Assembly: GCF_934277605.1 (NCBI RefSeq)
Contig: NZ_CAKQVD010000001.1
Location: 1-64,000, forward strand
Origin: an uncultured Anaerotignum sp.
GTDB taxonomy: Bacteria > Bacillota > Clostridia > Lachnospirales > Anaerotignaceae
Direction of reading: 5' to 3'
DNA length: 64,000 nt
Part shown: piece after piece, positions 1 to 8,649 of the stretch
Numbering within the stretch: position 1 is the first letter of the stretch
Layout of the letters: each line of letters starts with the position of its first letter
The notes under the pieces: model-generated
Told to the model about the DNA's origin: nothing
Seen by the model: the letters and a program-made list of their open reading frames with translations, nothing else
The model's database searches: none
Translations under genes and position numbers: made by a program

Positions 1-311
1 GTATCCACCAAAACCTCATGCCTGCCCCTGCCTGCCGCCTGCGTATAAAACGGCTCCTTGACAGCCTCCTCACAATCCTCTCGGACAGTCGGAAATTTAT
101 TCGGGAACACGCGCATTTGCCATGCACCGTCCGGTCCATCCTGATAAATGGCATCGGGCGTCCAAGCCTCATGGCCGCCGCAAAAGGGACAGCCCTCACT
201 GCTTGTATGCTTTCTTTTTGTATTATGGACAAATTCATAGGGACGGTTCCTTCTGTTTTCCGCATAAAGTGACATCTCCTCTGTAAAAGGATTGATTCTG
301 ATTTCAGACAT
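1..311 (-). CDS. galT: Galactose-1-phosphate uridylyltransferase, N-terminal part
   Basis: The gene is cut by the left window edge; about 103 N-terminal residues are visible and open to the edge. The start MSEIRINPFTEEM is followed by a zinc-type CPFCGGHEAWTP segment, then WQMRVFPNKFP and GRHEVLVDT. These are typical of the Firmicute hexose-1-phosphate uridylyltransferase (COG1085) group, which moves UMP between UDP-glucose and galactose-1-phosphate in the Leloir pathway. The catalytic HxH region would lie outside the window. The start lies only 2 bases after the stop of the upstream ABC binding-protein gene, and its ribosome site (AAGGGGGAATAAGG) sits over that stop, which suggests translational coupling at the distal end of the polA operon. 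No epimerase or kinase gene is visible, so the sugar role is inferred from family. Confidence 0.8.
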   Translation of the reverse strand, partial: MSEIRINPFTEEMSLYAENRRNRPYEFVHNTKRKHTSSEGCPFCGGHEAWTPDAIYQDGPDGAWQMRVFPNKFPTVREDCEEAVKEPFYTQAAGRGRHEVLVD

Positions 312-313
312 CC

Positions 314-1897
314 TTATTCCCCCTTCTGATACGTCCATGCTTCAATCCCACGGAACACATTGCTTTCCACAGGATGAACCTCTCCTCCGACATTTTTCGA
401 GGCAAACACAGCCTTGTTGCGATATGCAATGCTGATATACGGCAATTCCTCCGCCAATTTTTTTTGCAAACTGCTATAAGCCAAAAGCGTCTGTCCTTCG
501 CCGACAGCCTTCCTTGCACCCTCAAGCAGTGCATCCACATCCGCATCGCTGTAACCGATATAATTCAAGCTGCCTCCGGTGCTGAAAAACGGCGTCAAAT
601 CCGTTATTTCAGAGCATTTCCAGCCGCCCACAACCAAATCAAATTGTCCGTTCTCCAATTTCTGCCGATAGGTTTCAAAATCCACCTTATCCACAGTAAC
701 CTCAAAGCCGATGGCTGTCAGCTCCTCCTTCATTTTGGAGGCAATCTGCACCCGCCCCGTATTCTCCTGGTTTACCAAAATGGTTGCCTGCAGGCTTTGC
801 TTTATGCCGTTCCTTTCATTTTCCAGCCTGCCGTTCTTATCCGCATCCGTCCAACCGCTGTTTTTCAAGAAGGTTGTTGCCATCGTGGGATTATATTCAT
901 AGGTCGCCACATTTTCCTCATAAAGCCAGCTTTTCGGGTTGATGGGGGTGTTTGTCATGGCGGCATAATTCAAATAAACGCTTTCCTTCAGGTTCTCCCG
1001 CGGCAGCGCATAGGCAACCGCCTGCCGCACCGCCTTATCCCGCCACACCTCCTTGCGGAAGTTAAAGCCGATAAAATCATATTGATTGGAGGTAAACTGA
1101 TAAATACCGGAAACGCTTTCATCTGCATATTTCCCTGCCTCCATGGCATTTGTCACAAGCACATCCGTCATTCCCTGCTCAAAGGCGTTGATATCCGTCT
1201 CCTCTCCTGCGGTCATTTTAACCCGAATTTCAGAAATCTTCGGCTCCCCGTTGTAATAGGAGGGGTTTGCGGAAAGCTTCAGCTCCGATGCCTGCCGATA
1301 GCTTTTTATCTGATAGGGGCCATCGCCAATCGGTGTCTTATCCGCCTCGCCCTGCCCTGCGGCACAAATCACGGGAAAGCGCAAGGCATTGATATTCGAG
1401 CTGAACGTATCACGGAAGCTAACCACAACCGAATATTCGCCCGTTTTGCTGCAGCCGCTCACATAATTCATTGCCTGCTTATAGACCGCATCCTCCGGCG
1501 CACTGCGCAGTGTGTTGACGGAATACACCACATCATCCGCCGTAACCGGACTGCCGTTTTGCCATTTCAGATTGCTGTTTAAATTGATGGAAAGACTGCC
1601 GCCGTCTGCGGAAAATTCCCAATCCTGCGCAACTGCGGGGGAGGGCTTTCCGCTCTCATCAAAATCAATCAATGGCAGATACAGCAGCTTAAGGATACGG
1701 TCAACCGTTTCCTCCCTGTTCAAAAGCGGATTTAAGGTTTCGGGAATCCGCATGGAAAGCGTCAGCATTGCCTCCTTCGATGTTATGGATTCCTCCGTAT
1801 CGGAAACATTTTTCTTTATCTGCTCCTCCTTTTTGCCGCAGCCGCCTAACCCAAGGCAAAAAATCAGCAAAAGGAGCCAAATCCTTTTTTTCATCAT
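314..1897 (-). CDS. ABC transporter substrate-binding lipoprotein, SBP_bac_5 (OppA/DppA) family
   Basis: This 527-residue secreted binding protein has a lipoprotein signal (MMKKRIWLLLLIFCLGLGGC), so Cys20 is the likely lipid anchor. The body shows the family 5 pattern: an early LNPLLNREE segment, W-E-F-S-A-D-G, LKWQNGSPVTADDVVYS near residues 110-127, and a C-terminal FDLVVGGWKCSEITDLTPFF. Members bind oligopeptides, nickel or small peptides outside the membrane and hand them to an ABC permease. No permease or ATPase gene is adjacent, so the partner must lie elsewhere, or the protein may act as a receptor or chaperone. The start overlaps the stop of the transglycosylase gene by 4 bases, so the two are co-translated. 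Confidence 0.85.
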   Translation of the reverse strand: MMKKRIWLLLLIFCLGLGGCGKKEEQIKKNVSDTEESITSKEAMLTLSMRIPETLNPLLNREETVDRILKLLYLPLIDFDESGKPSPAVAQDWEFSADGGSLSINLNSNLKWQNGSPVTADDVVYSVNTLRSAPEDAVYKQAMNYVSGCSKTGEYSVVVSFRDTFSSNINALRFPVICAAGQGEADKTPIGDGPYQIKSYRQASELKLSANPSYYNGEPKISEIRVKMTAGEETDINAFEQGMTDVLVTNAMEAGKYADESVSGIYQFTSNQYDFIGFNFRKEVWRDKAVRQAVAYALPRENLKESVYLNYAAMTNTPINPKSWLYEENVATYEYNPTMATTFLKNSGWTDADKNGRLENERNGIKQSLQATILVNQENTGRVQIASKMKEELTAIGFEVTVDKVDFETYRQKLENGQFDLVVGGWKCSEITDLTPFFSTGGSLNYIGYSDADVDALLEGARKAVGEGQTLLAYSSLQKKLAEELPYISIAYRNKAVFASKNVGGEVHPVESNVFRGIEAWTYQKGE

Positions 1898-2472
1898 TCT
1901 TCATTTCCTTCCAAAAACGCTTGCAGACGGAACCGCAAACGATATGCCTGCTCTGCCAGCTTCACTCTTTTCACATAGCTTTTCGTTTCCCCATAGGGAA
2001 TTTCATCCAAGGTTATGCCGTCCCAGCTCATTTCTTCATCCGCAAGCCAACGGGCAACACTGCCATGCCCCGCATTATAGCCTGCCAAAACCGTTTCCGA
2101 AACACCGCCGAATTTCTCATTCAGCCAGCTTAAATACCAACAGCCGATATGAATATTCGTATCGGGATCGGTCAAATCAACGGTATCGGGGTTCATCCCA
2201 AGCTGTGCCGCCGCCCATTTGCCCGTTTCCTCCGTCACCTGCATCAGCCCGATGGCACCCGCAGGGGAAACAGCCGCCTGCTCAAAGTGGCTTTCACAAA
2301 AGATTACCCCATAGACCAATGCCTCCTCCAACCGATATTGCTCGGCATAGGTCTCAACAATATTCTGATATTTCAATGGCAGCACCCTCGGCAACACCAC
2401 TGAATACCCAAACGCCGCCAGCAGCACCAAGACCACAGCCAGCGTAAACAATCTTTTTATGAATCGAATCAT
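1894..2472 (-). CDS. Membrane-anchored lytic transglycosylase (SLT domain)
   Basis: This 192-residue protein has one N-terminal hydrophobic segment (residues 7-29) that anchors a Slt70-type goose-lysozyme-like domain outside the cell. The domain shows the family signatures in order: YGVIFCESHF with the catalytic Glu at residue 60, SPAGAIGLMQV, NIHIGCWYLSWL, and VLAGYNAGHGSVARW. Such enzymes cleave the MurNAc-GlcNAc bond of peptidoglycan to give 1,6-anhydro ends, helping wall growth or insertion of envelope machines. It follows coaE by 16 bases and overlaps the ABC binding-protein gene. Placing this gene after polA and coaE is a common clostridial arrangement. Confidence 0.9.
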   Translation of the reverse strand: MIRFIKRLFTLAVVLVLLAAFGYSVVLPRVLPLKYQNIVETYAEQYRLEEALVYGVIFCESHFEQAAVSPAGAIGLMQVTEETGKWAAAQLGMNPDTVDLTDPDTNIHIGCWYLSWLNEKFGGVSETVLAGYNAGHGSVARWLADEEMSWDGITLDEIPYGETKSYVKRVKLAEQAYRLRFRLQAFLEGNEE

Positions 2473-2488
2473 TCTTCCATGCTTCCTT

Positions 2489-3079
2489 TTATATCGTTTT
2501 CAAAATTTTATCCAACTGCCCCTGCAAATACGCAATGTCCCTGCTGTTATCAATCACAACCGATGCCGCCTGCTTATATTCCTCCCAGCTTTTCTGGTTG
2601 GCAATGCGTGCCTTTGCAAGCGCATAGCTGACACCATCCCGCTCCATCACACGCTTCGCACGCACCTCAGGCTCGGCATAGACCACCCAAACCGCATCAC
2701 AGCGGCTTTCCAGCCCTGCCTCCAGCAAAAGCGGCGCATCCAAAACAATCTCCTTTGCGACAGCCGCCTGCTTGGCCGCAGCAATTTGTCTGTCCACCTC
2801 CGCACAGATATACTTATGGGTACACTGATTAAGAAATGCCAGCTTTTTCGCATCATGGAACACAATTTCTCCCAGTTTTTTGCGGATGATGTTCCCCTCC
2901 GCATCCAGAATTTCCGTTCCGTAAAAATTGACAATTTCCGTATATGCAGGCTCGCCCTTCAAAATAATTTCATGTGCAATCCTATCCGCATCTATCACCA
3001 CTGCACCGGCAGCCGCAAGGCTTTTGCTAACCACGCTTTTGCCACTGCCTGTGCCGCCTGTCAAACCGATTACCTTCAT
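2489..3079 (-). CDS. coaE: Dephospho-CoA kinase
   Basis: CoaE phosphorylates the 3'-OH of dephospho-CoA with ATP, the last step of coenzyme A synthesis in the cytoplasm. The 196 residues open with MKVIGLTGGTGSGKS, a P-loop, followed by VIDADRIAHE. The lid region and the LDAPLLLEAG segment (about residues 113-122) match the family, and the length is normal. It sits 17 bases downstream of polA, the usual Firmicute neighbour. The ribosome site is AGGGGAAACGAA just ahead of the ATG. Confidence 0.95.
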   Translation of the reverse strand: MKVIGLTGGTGSGKSVVSKSLAAAGAVVIDADRIAHEIILKGEPAYTEIVNFYGTEILDAEGNIIRKKLGEIVFHDAKKLAFLNQCTHKYICAEVDRQIAAAKQAAVAKEIVLDAPLLLEAGLESRCDAVWVVYAEPEVRAKRVMERDGVSYALAKARIANQKSWEEYKQAASVVIDNSRDIAYLQGQLDKILKTI

Positions 3080-3096
3080 TTCGTTTCCCCTCTTTT

Positions 3097-5754
3097 TTAT
3101 TTCGCCTCAAACCAAGATGCACCCTCATGCACCTCCACATCCAAGGGAACCAACAAATCTGCCGCCTGCTCCATGTTTTCCTTCAAAATTTTTGCAACGG
3201 CATCCTTCTCCGTCTGTTCCGTTTCAATCAAAAGCTCATCATGCACCTGCAAAATCAAGCGGGAACGATAGCCGCCCTCCCGCAGCGCACGATGCACCTT
3301 TATCATGGCAAGCTTAATAATATCTGCGGCAGTGCCCTGAATGGGCATATTCATTGCCGCACGCTCGCCTGCCGCCCTCTGCATGAAATTACTGCTTTGC
3401 AGCTCAGGCATATTTCTGCGGCGGTTCCAAAGCGTTGAAACATATCCGTTTTTCGTTCCGTTTTGAATGGTGCTGTCCATAAAGGTCTTGATTTTGGGAT
3501 ATCTTGCGAAGTAAGCATTGATGTACTCCTCCGCCTCCTTGCGGCTGATGCCCAAATCCTGCCCCAAGGAGAAGGCCCCCTTGCCGTAGATGATGCCGAA
3601 ATTGACCGCCTTTGCATTGCTTCTTTGCAGCTCCGTCACCTCATCAAAGGGCACATGGAACACCTGCGAGGCTGTCATGCGGTGGATATCCTGATTGCTT
3701 TTGAACGCTGCAATCAGGCTTTCATCCCCGGAGATATGCGCCAGCACACGCAGCTCAATCTGCGAATAATCGGCATCCAAAAAGCAAAAATCCGCACTTT
3801 CGGGAATAAAAATCTTCCGCAGCTCTCTGCCCAGCTCCAAGCGGACAGGGATATTTTGCAAATTCGGCTCTGTGGAGGAAATTCTGCCTGTTGCCGTAAT
3901 GGTTTGGTTAAAGGTGGAATAAATCTTCTCCGTTTCGGGATTCATCACAGCCAAAAGCCCATCCGCATAGGTGCTTTTCAGCTTTGCAAGCTGTCTGTAA
4001 TGCAAAATATGCTCCACAATGGGATGCTCCGTCCGCAGCTTTTCCAAAACATCTGCCGCTGTGGAATAGCCCGTTTTGGTCTTTTTACCGCCCTTCAGCC
4101 CCAGCTTTTCAAAAAGAATGACACCCAGCTGCTTGGGGGAGTTGATGTTAAAGCGTTCCTCCGCCAAAGCATAGATTTCCTCCTCCATGCCCTCCAGGCT
4201 TTCGCCCAGCCGCTTTTGATACGCCAGCAGTGCCGCCCGATCCACCTTAATGCCGTATTTTTCCATATCCGCCAAAACAGCAATCAGCGGCATTTCCATG
4301 TCATAAAACAGCTCTGTCTGCTCGTTTTCCTTCAGCTTTTCATCCATCACCGCTCTTGCATGGAAGAAAATCTCCGCCTGCCTTGCGGCAAAGGCTGTCC
4401 GCTCCTGCTCCGGCAACACCGCAAATGCCTTTTTCGCTCTGCCCTTGCCGAATACCTCCTCCTGCGAAGGATAGGTTTCATTCAGAAAGGCTGCCGCAAT
4501 GTCATCATATTCATAGGAGCTGCCTGTCGCATTGAGGATATATGCCCCAATGGCAGTATCAAATTCCGCCGTAAAGCCATCATAGCCATAGCTGCGCAGA
4601 AAGCGAATATCCCTTTTCACATCATGCCCGATTTTGCGATACGCCTCATCCGTAAAAAAGGGCTGAAACAGCTCCAAAATTTCCTGCATCAAAAGCTGCA
4701 TGGAGGCCTCAATCCAGACACCGCCCAGCCTTTGCTGATAAAGCGCCAAGCCAAGCCCCTCCTCATTTTCATAAAGGAACGCATAGCCGACCTCGCCCTG
4801 CTCCAAGGAGGAAAGCACCTCCCTTGCCCCCGCCTTGTCCGTAACCAAACGATAGACCTTCTCTGCCTGCATGGGCGCAGACACCGCCCCTTCAAAACGG
4901 CTGAGCATGCTCTTAAATTCCAAGCGTTTTACCAGCTCATACGCCGTTTGGTTAAACATATCGCCGATTTTCAAGCCATCCTTATTCCATTCCAAAGGCA
5001 TATCCCGCACAATCGTTGCCAAAAATTTGCTCAGTCGTGCCTGCTCCTGATAGGCCGCCAGGTTTTCCGATGCCTTCTTGGGCTTGATTTCCGCAGCGTG
5101 TGCAATCGCCGTTTCAATGTCATGGTATTGCCCGATAATCTTCGCCGCCGTTTTTTCGCCAATGCCAGGCACACCGGGGATATTGTCGGAGGCATCCCCC
5201 ATCAGCGCCTTCATATCAATAAATTCTGTCGGTGTCACACCATATTTTTCCTGCACATCTGCCGCATAATAGTCCTCGGTTTCTGTCCGTCCGCCCTTTG
5301 TTTTGGGAATCCGCACCTTCAGCCTCTCCCCCGCAAGCTGCAACAAGTCTCTGTCGCCGGAAACCACCACAGGCACCACGCCGTTTTTCTCCGCCAAGGC
5401 AGAAAGCGTCCCCAGAATATCATCCGCCTCAAAGCCCTCCTGCTCAAAAATAGGGATGTGCATGGTTTGCAGCACCTCCTTCAGCAGAGGCATTTGCTCC
5501 CGCAGCTCATCGGGCATACCCTTTCTGGTTCCCTTATAGCCATCAAAGGTTTTGTGGCGGAAGGTGGGTGCGTGCAGGTCAAACGCAACCGCCAGATAAT
5601 CGGGCTTTTCCTCATCCAAAAGCTTAAACAAAATATTCAAAAAACCATATACCCCGTTGGTATAGCGGCCTTCGCCGTTCGTCAGCAGCGGAACCCCGTA
5701 AAATGCACGGTTCACAATGCTGTTGCCGTCAATCAACATGATTTTTTCAGCCAT
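3097..5754 (-). CDS. polA: DNA polymerase I
   Basis: This is a full-length 885-residue family A polymerase for Okazaki-fragment processing and repair. The N-terminal 5'-3' exonuclease (about 1-290) starts MAEKIMLIDGNSIVNRAFYG and has FEADDILGTL, VVVSGDRDLLQL and the helix-hairpin-helix IPGVPGIGEKTAAKI. The polymerase domain has motif A (LDADYSQIELRVLAHISGD), motif B (RSNAKAVNFGIIYG) and motif C (QVHDELLIE). The middle 3'-5' exonuclease region (about 300-470) lacks the DxE metal pair (GYAFLYENEEGLG stands in its place), as in Bacillus-type Pol I, so proofreading is probably absent. The start has a GGGAGACTGTTTTT ribosome site. It is the first gene of the minus-strand operon. Confidence 0.97.
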   Translation of the reverse strand: MAEKIMLIDGNSIVNRAFYGVPLLTNGEGRYTNGVYGFLNILFKLLDEEKPDYLAVAFDLHAPTFRHKTFDGYKGTRKGMPDELREQMPLLKEVLQTMHIPIFEQEGFEADDILGTLSALAEKNGVVPVVVSGDRDLLQLAGERLKVRIPKTKGGRTETEDYYAADVQEKYGVTPTEFIDMKALMGDASDNIPGVPGIGEKTAAKIIGQYHDIETAIAHAAEIKPKKASENLAAYQEQARLSKFLATIVRDMPLEWNKDGLKIGDMFNQTAYELVKRLEFKSMLSRFEGAVSAPMQAEKVYRLVTDKAGAREVLSSLEQGEVGYAFLYENEEGLGLALYQQRLGGVWIEASMQLLMQEILELFQPFFTDEAYRKIGHDVKRDIRFLRSYGYDGFTAEFDTAIGAYILNATGSSYEYDDIAAAFLNETYPSQEEVFGKGRAKKAFAVLPEQERTAFAARQAEIFFHARAVMDEKLKENEQTELFYDMEMPLIAVLADMEKYGIKVDRAALLAYQKRLGESLEGMEEEIYALAEERFNINSPKQLGVILFEKLGLKGGKKTKTGYSTAADVLEKLRTEHPIVEHILHYRQLAKLKSTYADGLLAVMNPETEKIYSTFNQTITATGRISSTEPNLQNIPVRLELGRELRKIFIPESADFCFLDADYSQIELRVLAHISGDESLIAAFKSNQDIHRMTASQVFHVPFDEVTELQRSNAKAVNFGIIYGKGAFSLGQDLGISRKEAEEYINAYFARYPKIKTFMDSTIQNGTKNGYVSTLWNRRRNMPELQSSNFMQRAAGERAAMNMPIQGTAADIIKLAMIKVHRALREGGYRSRLILQVHDELLIETEQTEKDAVAKILKENMEQAADLLVPLDVEVHEGASWFEAK

Positions 5755-5825
5755 AAAAACAGTCTCCCATCATTCCAAAATTTATCTGCAAGGCTTCATA
5801 AGCCTAATTCTCCATACTAAGAAAG

Positions 5826-5831
5826 ATTATA
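5826..5831 (-). promoter_or_regulatory. -10 element of the polA promoter
   Basis: On the minus strand the sequence GTAGTATAATC contains a perfect TATAAT, about 70 bases upstream of the polA start. No good -35 is found at 16-18 bases; the region upstream is the A/T-rich tandem repeat. The call rests on the -10 and position alone. Confidence 0.45.
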
Positions 5832-5856
5832 CTACAAAATCCAAAAAAAATATATC

Positions 5857-5894
5857 CGCCACAGAAAAAAATACACGCCACAGAAAAAAATACA
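5857..5894. repeat. 19-bp tandem direct repeat, two exact copies
   Basis: The unit CGCCACAGAAAAAAATACA occurs twice head to tail between polA and the divergent binding-protein gene. Each copy carries a seven-A tract, so tracts are phased 19 bases apart. It lies just upstream of the polA -10 on the minus strand. Confidence 0.8.
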
Positions 5895-5927
5895 GGACAG
5901 CATACATTTTTCTTCCCCTCGGCATAT

Positions 5928-5948
5928 AGTGAAACAGAATCATTCACT
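5928..5948 (+). promoter_or_regulatory. Inverted repeat before the ribosome site of the NMT1-type gene, possible operator
   Basis: AGTGAA, nine bases, TTCACT form a perfect 6-bp inverted repeat just before the GGGAGGAAC ribosome site. A possible -10 (TATAGT, 5925-5930) overlaps its left arm, though no clear -35 is present. It could be an operator or an RNA hairpin; neither is proven. Confidence 0.35.
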
Positions 5949-5963
5949 TGGGAGGAACTATTT

Positions 5964-6962
5964 ATGAAAAAGAAAATTTGCTTGGCTGCGCTTTTGTGCC
6001 TATCCATCGGGGTTGGCTGCGGTGCAAAGCCATCCGAGGAGGCGCTGACACCCATCCGCTTGAATGAGGTGGTTCATTCCGTTTTTTATGCTCCGCAGTA
6101 TGTGGCGCAGGAATTGGGCTTTTTTGAAAAGGAAGGGCTTGCGGTCAGCGTTTCCGTCGGCAACGGTGCGGATAAATCCATGACTGCCCTGCTTTCCGAT
6201 TCCGCAGATATTGCACTGCTCGGCACAGAGGCAGGGCTTTATGTCTATGCAGAGGGAAAAAGCGACTACCCCAAGGCCTTCGCACAGCTCACGCAGCGGG
6301 CAGGAAACTTCTTGGTTTCCAGAGAAAAGCAGCCGCAGTTTCAATGGAAGGATTTGAAAGGAAAATCTGTCATCGGCGGCAGATTGGGCGGTATGCCGGA
6401 AATGGTTCTGGAATATGTCATCAAGGAAAACGGCATGACCATCGGTAAGGATATGGAAATCATCAACAACATTGATTTTACCTCCACCGCAGGCGCGTTT
6501 CTGGGGGATGTGGGCGATTATACCGTTGAATTTGAGCCTGCCGCAACCACGCTTGAGCAGAGCGGCAAGGGGCATATTGTCGCATCCTTGGGGGAAGCAA
6601 GCGGCTATGTGCCTTATACCGTTTATATGGCGCAGGATGCCTTTTTGCAGGCACATCCCGAAGCAGTGGAGGCATTTACCAGAGCCATCTATCAGGCGCA
6701 GAAATGGGTAAACAGCCACACCGCACAAGAAATTGCCAAGGTCATTCAGCCGCAGTTTGCCGAAACCGACCTTGCAACGCTGACCACCATCGTGGAACGC
6801 TATCAAAAGCAGGACACATGGAAAACAGAGCCATCCGTTTCCCCCGAGGGCTTTGCGCTCATCCAGAAAATTATGATAGAGGGCAATGAGCTGAAGCAGG
6901 CTGTCCCCTATGCAGATATCGTCGTGACCGATTTCGCCGAAAAGGCAATGAACAAATCCTAA
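5964..6962 (+). CDS. ABC transporter substrate-binding lipoprotein, NMT1/SsuA/ThiY-like
   Basis: This 332-residue lipoprotein has a signal ending GVGCG, so Cys19 is the probable lipid site; the residue at -3 of the lipobox is Gly, which is unusual. The mature part begins PIRLNEVVHSVFYAPQYVAQE and continues LGFFEKEGL, the standard opening of NMT1-type binding proteins for aliphatic sulfonates, thiamine precursors, nitrate or riboflavin. ADIALLGTEAGLYVY and LKGKSVIGGRLGGMPEM follow the family pattern. No permease or ATPase lies next to it, so it is an orphan and the ligand cannot be set from sequence. It is a single-gene unit closed by a strong terminator. The ribosome site is TTGGGAGGAAC. Confidence 0.85.
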   Translation: MKKKICLAALLCLSIGVGCGAKPSEEALTPIRLNEVVHSVFYAPQYVAQELGFFEKEGLAVSVSVGNGADKSMTALLSDSADIALLGTEAGLYVYAEGKSDYPKAFAQLTQRAGNFLVSREKQPQFQWKDLKGKSVIGGRLGGMPEMVLEYVIKENGMTIGKDMEIINNIDFTSTAGAFLGDVGDYTVEFEPAATTLEQSGKGHIVASLGEASGYVPYTVYMAQDAFLQAHPEAVEAFTRAIYQAQKWVNSHTAQEIAKVIQPQFAETDLATLTTIVERYQKQDTWKTEPSVSPEGFALIQKIMIEGNELKQAVPYADIVVTDFAEKAMNKS

Positions 6963-6977
6963 TTTTCCGCACGAAAT

Positions 6978-7014
6978 AAAACTCCTATCGCAAGCTGTTC
7001 GCAATAGGAGTTTT
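6978..7014 (+). terminator. Bidirectional rho-independent terminator
   Basis: AAAACTCCTAT and ATAGGAGTTTT form an 11-bp stem around a 15-base loop, with T runs on both strands. It separates the convergent binding-protein and htrA genes. Confidence 0.9.
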
Positions 7015-7047
7015 TCTATGTCATCCGATTTCCTCGGTTCGTTGTTT

Positions 7048-8469
7048 TTATTTGTTTTTATCTGCAATGCTGATTTGCAGGGTTTTGTTTTCCTTGTTAT
7101 CCCGCACAATCGTCATTTCCACCTTCTGCCCAACGCTCAGCCCGTCAATTGCGTTCATCAAGCTGTCCATATCCTTGATATCCTTGCCGTTGAAAACCGT
7201 AATGATATCGCCGGACTGCAGGCCTGCCTTTGCCGCAGGGCCATTCTCCACAACCTCCAGAACCAATGCACCGACAGGCAGGTTATACAAAGAAGCATTT
7301 GTCCCCGTAATGCCGATATAGGGCTTCGGCTGTGTGCCTGTTTCCAAAAGCTGCTCCACAGTGGGCTTAATCTGATTGCTGGGGATTGCATAGCCCATGC
7401 CCTCCGCCATGGAGGAATTATATTTTGCGGTGTTGATGCCGATAACCTCGCCCTTGCTGTTTACCAAAGCACCGCCGCTGTTGCCGCTGTTGATTGCCGC
7501 ACTCGTCTGCATTACGGTTAAGGAATTGCCGTCCACATTGATGGTCTGCTCCTTCATGCTGACAATGCCGTCTGTTGCAGAAAGCCCCATGCCCATCGCA
7601 TTCCCGATTGCGATAACACATTCCCCGACCTCCAGCTTATCGGAATCGCCGAAGGTTGCGGTTGTTACCTTTTCAACGCCCGCCTTCTTCAAGTCACTCC
7701 AAGAAACAGACAATACCGCCAAGTCGGATTCGCTCTTTGTGCCGACCACCTTTGCGGCTACGCTCTTTCCGCCATCCAAGGTAACATAAATGGAGCTTGC
7801 GCCCTCAATAACGTGGTTGTTGGTTGCAATGGCAATCTTGTCATCATCCGAATAGAAGATAACGCCGCTGCCTGCGCCCTCTGCCTCATAGGGTACGGTA
7901 AAATGCCCCATATACTGCGTTACGCCTGTGGTCGTGGTGGATACACTGACAACCGAGGGCTTAACCTTTTTCACGATATCCACCGTAGAAAGCCCGTCTG
8001 TCAGATAGGATACGCTTTCGGTGTTGCTTGTGGATGTATTCTGCACGCCGTTTTCCTTCTGATAGTGATTCTGCATTGCACTATACCCGACACCGATGGA
8101 TGAGCCGCCCGCAATGCTGACAATCAGGCAGGCCGCAATCAGCTTTGCCCAGCCGTTGCCTCTTGCCTTTCTTTTCGGCTTTTTCACCTTTTCCTCATAA
8201 TGATATTCTCTCACACGGGGGCCGTTGTATTCCTGCTCCTCCTCGTTCTGCTCGGAAAAGGCCTCGGCTTTCTCGCCCTCCTCTGCATAGGCGCCTTCCT
8301 CTCCGGAAATGACCTCCGCCTCCATTTCGATGGATTCCCCATCCACATGCGGCTCTGCCTCCTCTGCATAGGCCTCCATTTCATCAAGCTCCATTTCCTC
8401 CATGGCTTCTTCCATGCGTTCCAATTCTTCCTGCTCTTTTTTTGAATTTCTTTCGTCCTTTTCGTACAT
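7048..8469 (-). CDS. htrA: HtrA/DegP-type membrane-anchored serine protease (S1C, one PDZ)
   Basis: This 473-residue envelope quality-control protease has a long, very acidic cytoplasmic N-terminus (about residues 1-80, rich in Glu), a basic stretch RVREYHYEEKVKKPKRKAR, one membrane span at about 108-128, then an extracellular trypsin-like domain. The catalytic triad is His219 (NNHVIEG), Asp249 (SDLAVLSV) and Ser331 (INSGNSGGALVN). A single PDZ domain follows (about 375-470: YIGITG, PVGALVLEV, GPAAKAGLQSGDIITVFNG). The family degrades or refolds misfolded secreted proteins. The acidic tail is longer than in Bacillus HtrA. A minus-strand TATAAT (8518-8523) lies upstream. The gene stands alone. 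Confidence 0.93.
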   Translation of the reverse strand: MYEKDERNSKKEQEELERMEEAMEEMELDEMEAYAEEAEPHVDGESIEMEAEVISGEEGAYAEEGEKAEAFSEQNEEEQEYNGPRVREYHYEEKVKKPKRKARGNGWAKLIAACLIVSIAGGSSIGVGYSAMQNHYQKENGVQNTSTSNTESVSYLTDGLSTVDIVKKVKPSVVSVSTTTTGVTQYMGHFTVPYEAEGAGSGVIFYSDDDKIAIATNNHVIEGASSIYVTLDGGKSVAAKVVGTKSESDLAVLSVSWSDLKKAGVEKVTTATFGDSDKLEVGECVIAIGNAMGMGLSATDGIVSMKEQTINVDGNSLTVMQTSAAINSGNSGGALVNSKGEVIGINTAKYNSSMAEGMGYAIPSNQIKPTVEQLLETGTQPKPYIGITGTNASLYNLPVGALVLEVVENGPAAKAGLQSGDIITVFNGKDIKDMDSLMNAIDGLSVGQKVEMTIVRDNKENKTLQISIADKNK

Positions 8470-8649
8470 ATTCTATACCTCCATATCTTTCATGGCTTTG
8501 TTTTATCTTATGCCGTTATTATACTGTTTGAATTTGAACGAAGTATGAACGCCAAGTAAATAATCCATGTTTTTCCTTAGAGGACAATTAAGAAAGGTCT
8601 GTCTGTGATTGCAGGCTAAAAAATATTTTAAAATTTTCAAAAATTTCTC

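Noticed and set aside
3463..5820. Very long open frame (785 codons) antisense to polA; similar long frames antisense to the CARDB-like gene, nusA-rimP and pheT
   Set aside because: They lie fully opposite well-supported genes, show Cys/His/Arg-rich composition typical of reverse-strand reading, and have no ribosome sites or family motifs. They reflect codon bias, not genes.
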